Positions 58,751 to 64,000 of a stretch of 64,000 nt of DNA are shown here, one piece after another. The stretch spans positions 1-64,000 of the forward strand of contig JAGVSM010001221.1 of assembly GCA_022494885.1 (NCBI GenBank), read 5' to 3'. Origin of the DNA: Micrasema longulum (Eukaryota > Arthropoda > Insecta > Trichoptera > Brachycentridae). Below the pieces are notes generated by a model. The model saw only the letters and a program-made list of their open reading frames with translations. It was not told the origin of the DNA and searched no databases. The number at the start of each line of letters is the position of its first letter. The first letter of the stretch is position 1. The translations under genes were made by a program, and so were the position numbers.

Positions 58751-60809
58751 TTAATGAGTGCCAGACGTTATCACATAAAAACGTACTTAATCATGTCCAG
58801 CAAAGTTAATTGCTTTATTTGTTTTTAATTATTTATTGACAATTCTTCATGGATTTCCATTGTAATAACTTATATATACATATAAGTTACTAATTTAAAA
58901 TACTTGGTAAACTTCCACCAATTTCTTTGACAAAGAAACGGGCCGGGTGCCGGTGCCCTTTTTTATTTGTTATTAAAACTTCTCCTTTAATTTTTGTTTC
59001 GGGATAACGATCCCGATATTCGGCAATCTTGATGACTGGAGTTAGGATAAACAGAGTTGTACTGTTGTACTATTCGTTATTGGAATGCCTTACATTGCTC
59101 TTTTACTTTTCATATAATAGAAATACTTTCGTGTTCAGTTATATTTAAGCAACAAAATTAGATACTATAAATGGCAAACCGGTTAATTTTTTTGAAATCC
59201 CGAATTGATTTTTATACAATGAAATATATCCAGAATTCCTGTTTTTTTATTTCCACACAGTATTGTGTGAAACGTATTACCCGTATAAAAAGTGGTTCCA
59301 GTGTATAAACACAGAAATTTTATGATAATTTAAGGGTGATTTTTCGTAAATTCGAATGCTGTTCATAAAATACGCTTGCTGAGATTATTATGATAAATAA
59401 ACTCGCACAGCTTTTTTAAAAAATGAATCCGCAAACTACCCTTTATTTAATTCAGGTTTCAGACATTGTCGACCATCCTCAATAAATCGTTAAATTAATG
59501 TGTGTGGTTTTCATTTTATGCTATCACTTGCACTTAGGGTGTATTAATTTCCCTTGTACCTATTTTAAAACATTCATAGTTCAAATTAGTGTTTAATATT
59601 GGAAATAATATTGACGGGATTGTCAAAGATAATGCATACATAACCTATAAAAACAGTACTGATTTAATTTTGTTTCATGAAAATACACTAAAATAAATTA
59701 CGATATTTTTATATGTAATTTAGAACATTAACATTAAGATGCACTCTTAATTGAGTCACTGAAAATGAAACGCGTATATTTCATACGCAGAACTTCATTA
59801 ATGGAACGCACATTTTGAATGTGAATGAAAACATATTTTATTTCCTTCACCCCCTCCACTTACCCGAGACTACAAACAAACACTTCACAAACTTTTAATG
59901 CGAGACGAAAAACTTGTCGTTGGATCACAATTCACCATTAACACGACATTCTTATCATTGCGAATTTAAGCCGTTGACGATTTGAATATTATTATTTATC
60001 ATTTTTAAAGGATTTCCGCTTCCAATCGAAAGAATCCAATCAGAAAATCGTTTCTGTACTCCATTAATGAAAAGCCAATAACTGAATAACATATATGAGG
60101 TGTTTTTTTGTTTGTTTTTTACTAGATACATTGAATGCAATCAATTGAAAAATTAAATAATAAATATGTTTCAAAAAAGTTAAGTTTTAAAAATCATACG
60201 TTGATAACATATTTTAAACGATTTACTCAAAGAAGAGAATAACCAAGTTTGTGAAGACACATTGGTACCCGAAAATAATAATCACACATCTTTGTTTTTA
60301 GCCACTTAAAATAAGTGGTTAAAAACAATGTTGTTTTATTATAATTATTAATATTAACATGAATAACCGCAAATAGAGTACTTCAAATGTAAGTTTTACG
60401 TATTAGTTGAGTTTCGAGTAATAATATTGTAATGAATGTAAAGAATAAATATTTGGCGGGAAAATAAAATCTATACTTCTAATGCAGAGGAGGGGGCGGG
60501 GCTGAACGCAATATAAACAATGTGTCAATATTATTACTGCAAATTGTTTTATTCATTACCTATACATATATGTAATAATCATATTTGATACAACAAAAGT
60601 TTTCATTTTAGCTGTTATCATTATTCAAAAAGAGTGCACGATATTTAAATGAAAATAGCGTTAGATTATAATCCTCCATAAGTTAATTTGAATATTATAG
60701 CGTTTACGATGAATCCAGATCCTCCATAGAAAATATACGCAGTTAACCTAAAATCTAGTATCGATTGCTAATATAGAAGGCTCATATTGCAGTAGCAAAG
60801 TCCTCACTG

Positions 60810-61026
60810 TTTATAGGTCGCGAACTCCGCGGAAAGCGGGACGAGGCGCCGCCCTGGCATACAGTGCTCGCGGTCGGAGTGTCACGAGTAGACTGGGCGG
60901 CCGTAGCCTCCGACCGTGGGCGGCGCCGCGCCGGCGGGGGCGGCTGCGCGCGCCGCCCTATCGACCGAGCGCCAAATTCAAAAAAGAGGGAGAGACGCGC
61001 TCTCTGAAAACTTGGCGCGCTTAACG
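60810..61026 (-). promoter_or_regulatory. CpG-rich block, candidate promoter of the minus-strand gene
   Basis: About 200 bp of very GC- and CpG-rich sequence sits in AT-rich flanks roughly 3 kb upstream of the start-codon exon. On the minus strand it contains GAGA-type runs (60985-60997), an E2F-like TTTGGCGC (60976-60969) and, at the gene-proximal edge, TATAAA (60815-60810). The start exon has no other visible promoter, so a non-coding first exon here is reasonable. That is inference; no transcript evidence is available. Confidence 0.45.
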
Positions 61027-62337
61027 TGGGTTCCTTATATCTGAAAAAAATCTCGAACGCGGAATAAACCAGTCCTAGTACAAGTGAGCAAATGTTTTTC
61101 TATTATTTCCATTTTTACCGGTTACATTTATGAAATCGCAACTTAAATCGATTGTTATTTTACATACTGTACCTACTGTTGAAATAGAGATACATTTCAT
61201 CGTCATTCACAATGTATCTAAAGGTGCATAGAGCACTCCATTTTATGTTACAAAATGGTCTAAACAAAATTATTCCTCATATCGTCATTATTGTCAAATA
61301 TTGCTCTTTTGTTTTTTTTTTTTCAAATAAAAACCTTCATTAGCATAAAAAAAAAACAATACATACCGTAAAAAAATGGAACTCTTAAGGTTGAACTTGC
61401 TAAAAAAGAGTCTGGCTCTTGTGTTTGGCAAGTTTACAAAATATTATAAAAAGAAACAAAAAATGCAAAACAAAACAATACAATAAATAAAGCATTAGAC
61501 AATTGTAAAAATTGAGAAAATTTAACACGAATAAAAAAAATAAAAAAAATGTAAACAATTGTGTAATTTACATTAGTTTTAATTTTCTTATTATTATTTT
61601 TCATCATCAACGGTATATTTTCAAATTAACAATCCCGCTTCAAGTTTATTATCGATATATTTATTTATAATTTTTTGATATTATTATTATTATTTGATAT
61701 GTTTTAGCAGCATTAAAAAAAACTCTTGTAAAATAAAGGTCTCGCCTAAACACAGGAATTTCCTAGCTAGTCGGGACCTGAAACAAAGAACCTCAGTAAA
61801 TTTTAAGACTGTGAAATAAATACAAAGATGATTTTTTACTTGATTTGGAAATCTTAATTCAACGCTTAAAGTTTTCTTATAGCTTTTGAGCATCTTATCG
61901 TATAGGATTCAAGAGAATGAAATTTTATAACTTTCCCAAAATGCTCCTTGAAAATTTTCGCCACAGTTTGATTTGCGTATAGGAAAAAGTGAAAAAAGTG
62001 GCATTTTCGATCAATAAAGAACTTCAGAAAAAAAATTCGGCCTCAGGGTGATGGTTGAAGCAGTATTTTACCATTCATTCATTTTATTTTATTAATATAG
62101 TTTGACAAAACGCATTTTAATTAAATCCTCTGTTTTTAAAATAGGAGTTCCGCTGTAACCCACAAACATGTGGTATCAAAAATCATCCAGCAGCTACAAG
62201 TTGTTGCTAATAGAATTTATAATTTCTTTTTTAGAGGTTGTTAAATAAAATGAGTTATTATCGGCTTAAAATGTTGGTTGTGGTAAAATGCGTTTATATA
62301 ACATACAGCGAATATAAATTAAAAACACGTTATTTTT

Positions 62338-62730
62338 TTAACATTTTATAAACACAATGTTTTGAGTTTGTCCAAACTTTTGTAGACAGGAACTGGATTC
62401 TACCTCCCAGGGAGCTGTTAATATTGACATATAACAACGCAGATGGAGAACATTTTAGAGAAGGGAATATACTCGTATAAGTCTAGGCATCTACAGGGCT
62501 TACGACCTGCCATTGGCTGGTATTGGCCACTTTACACACTGTGCAACATTCACCATTCTGCCTATATTTGATCATCTATATTCCTTCAATCTTCCATCCG
62601 TAGATGTTTGTGAAGTTGAAGAGTTTCATTGAGATTCATCCGATTAAATTATTTCGTAGCATGTAGGTGAAATAATTTGATCTGATGAACCTCACACACA
62701 TCGATAAAGGTTTCAAAGATTTTATGGTAC
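62338..62730 (+). repeat. Interspersed repeat family A, most complete copy
   Basis: Order: AATGTTTTGAGTTTGTCC, AGATGGAGAACATTTTAGAG, AGTCTAGGCATCTACAGGGC, CTGCCATTGGCTGG, GGCCACTTTACACACTGTGC, GTGAAGTTGAAGAG, and GATGAACCTCACACACATCG. All other copies match parts of it in the same order. Confidence 0.7.
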
Positions 62731-63395
62731 CCACAAGGAAAACAGAAACAAGCAGTAGTTGTATTGATCACGTTTTCGTGAAATGATTACTCTATATTAG
62801 GGTTGTTGTTTACAAATGCAACATAACTAATCACCATGAGATATTATAAGTGTAGCAACATTGATACCATCTCCACCCAGGCAGTATAAGAGTCAAATGA
62901 TTGATTACAATTTATTACTTCACAAAATAATATGAGAAAACTGGTATCCATATTCAAATAATGACCCAAATATTTATTTCCAACAATTTGTAAATATACT
63001 TAATAAACTTATAACTAATGCTACAAGCATAACACAGGTATGGTCAAATGTGTCACAAAAAAGGACAAACTACATAAGTACTGTTAAAATAATCCAACTG
63101 ATCAAATTATGAATCAACCCTACAAAACACCCAGGCCTGCTTCTTACGATCGCGGAGAGCATGTGCGAAGGTTTAAATTACAGAGGACGACCCCGTTTAA
63201 GCTACTCGCACACGGACTAGATTATCTCCGACATGCGTTGTAGCGGGTATGCCGTGTTGAAGAGACGAGCGGAGGGTAGAGGCGGGTGGAGACTGCCCAC
63301 CCATGAAGCAAACCAATCGAGCAGATTGATGATGCCTACCCACGAAGATGCCTATAAAACATAGGAATAGATGCAAAAAACAAAAAAAAAGTTAA

Positions 63396-63972
63396 CTCTT
63401 GTGTGTTTGTGATGTCACACTAGTCGACATACGACACAAGACTTGATATATCTCTCTTATTTTTTCAAATAATGAATTCGTATTTTTTGCAATCTTCAAA
63501 TGGAGATTTTCACACCTGATTTGGAAAGTAAAATTGGTATAACTCTGCTAAATGTTAATACAAAAAATATTGCTTGCTACGCGAAGAGTGAATGTCCGCT
63601 AATTCAGCAACACATCTATACAGATACCTAATATAAGAGAGAGCACGAAGATAAAAGTAATGACATATTATAGACAGAGACGCTGTTCTGCGGCGGGTGT
63701 GCAAAACAAATTCAGTCTTCAGTTGATTGATGACAGTGATGGAGGACGCACGCGTGTAACATGAGCGGCGTATTTTTGATTTATTTTGCTATAACAGGGC
63801 TAAATTATTTGTTTTTTTCACATAAATTATGGAAAATAAACTAATAAACAGTATGTTCACATGTTTTATTTATCCAAATGTCTGAACTTTAGAATATTCC
63901 GTCATTAACTAGTGGTAACACGATGTTACATCACCGCGCGCAAATGGATTATTTGCCACAACCTTTTAAAGG
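63396..63972. mobile_element. TTAA-flanked MITE, family D copy 2 (577 bp)
   Basis: TTAA lies at 63392-63395 and 63973-63976. The ends are CTCTTGTG and, reverse-complemented, CCTTTAAA. It is in direct orientation with copy 1, roughly three-quarters or more identical by eye, and only 3 bp longer. Confidence 0.75.
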
Positions 63973-64000
63973 TTAAAGAAGATTATTATTGAAATAAGAT

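Larger units (their letters stand above)
57859..64000. other. Upstream flank of the giant-intron gene
   Basis: It holds the candidate promoter block (60.8-61.0 kb), two copies of one MITE and a family A repeat. I saw nothing else in 57910-58170, 58760-60800, 61030-62330 or 62735-63390. The last interval includes a GC-richer stretch at 63130-63300 with no recognisable content. Confidence 0.55.

Noticed and set aside
1..64000. CRISPR arrays, bacterial operons or phage genes
   Set aside because: No regularly spaced repeats, ribosome-binding patterns or prokaryotic coding density. Introns, SINEs and LINEs show a eukaryotic genome.

Overview
This 64 kb window is AT-rich eukaryotic DNA, very probably from an insect. 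It holds many decayed non-LTR retrotransposons (CR1/Jockey-like, RTE-like and RNase H-bearing types, often with AATA-type tails), tRNA-derived SINEs, mariner, piggyBac-like MITEs, a hAT remnant and Helitron-like pieces. That mixture and the very long introns would suit Lepidoptera, but nothing seen here proves the order. There are no bacterial genes, operons, CRISPR arrays or rRNA genes.

The main result is one host gene on the minus strand, reconstructed by eye from four exons: 57858-57561 (start ATG), 49477-49413, 17159-17079 and 5858-5376 (stop TAA). All three junctions have GT/AG signals and matching phases (1, 0, 0). The joined frame is 927 nt and encodes 308 residues. The gene covers 52.5 kb, with introns of 8.1, 32.3 and 11.2 kb; the two middle exons are only 65 and 81 nt. 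The N-terminus is low complexity, rich in Pro, His, Ala, Gly and Tyr. A short charged centre follows, then an Ala/Pro linker and an acidic, Trp-containing C-terminus. I do not recognise the protein. A CpG-rich block at about 60.8-61.0 kb lies upstream on the same strand and is a candidate promoter.

Layout. 1-5.4 kb: downstream flank, mostly featureless, with a CpG-rich patch at 3.3 kb. 5.9-17.1 kb (intron 3): hairpin MITEs, a broken THAP zinc-finger gene, nested retrotransposon fragments and a fold-back element. 17.2-49.4 kb (intron 2): a repeat-dense interval with a complete-ended but dead mariner, two TTAA-flanked MITEs, a possible solo LTR, Helitron-like copies, a long decayed LINE at 41.8-45.7 kb, and a CRE plus X-box pair at 45.95 kb. 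49.5-57.6 kb (intron 1): SINEs, a tandem duplication interrupted by a LINE tail, a hAT remnant and LINE fragments. 57.9-64 kb: upstream flank with the CpG island and two copies of one TTAA-flanked MITE.

Most of the window is transposon debris, and I found no convincing new molecular system. The items most worth follow-up are the giant-intron gene, the interspersed repeat families that recur here in both orientations, and the CRE/X-box pair.
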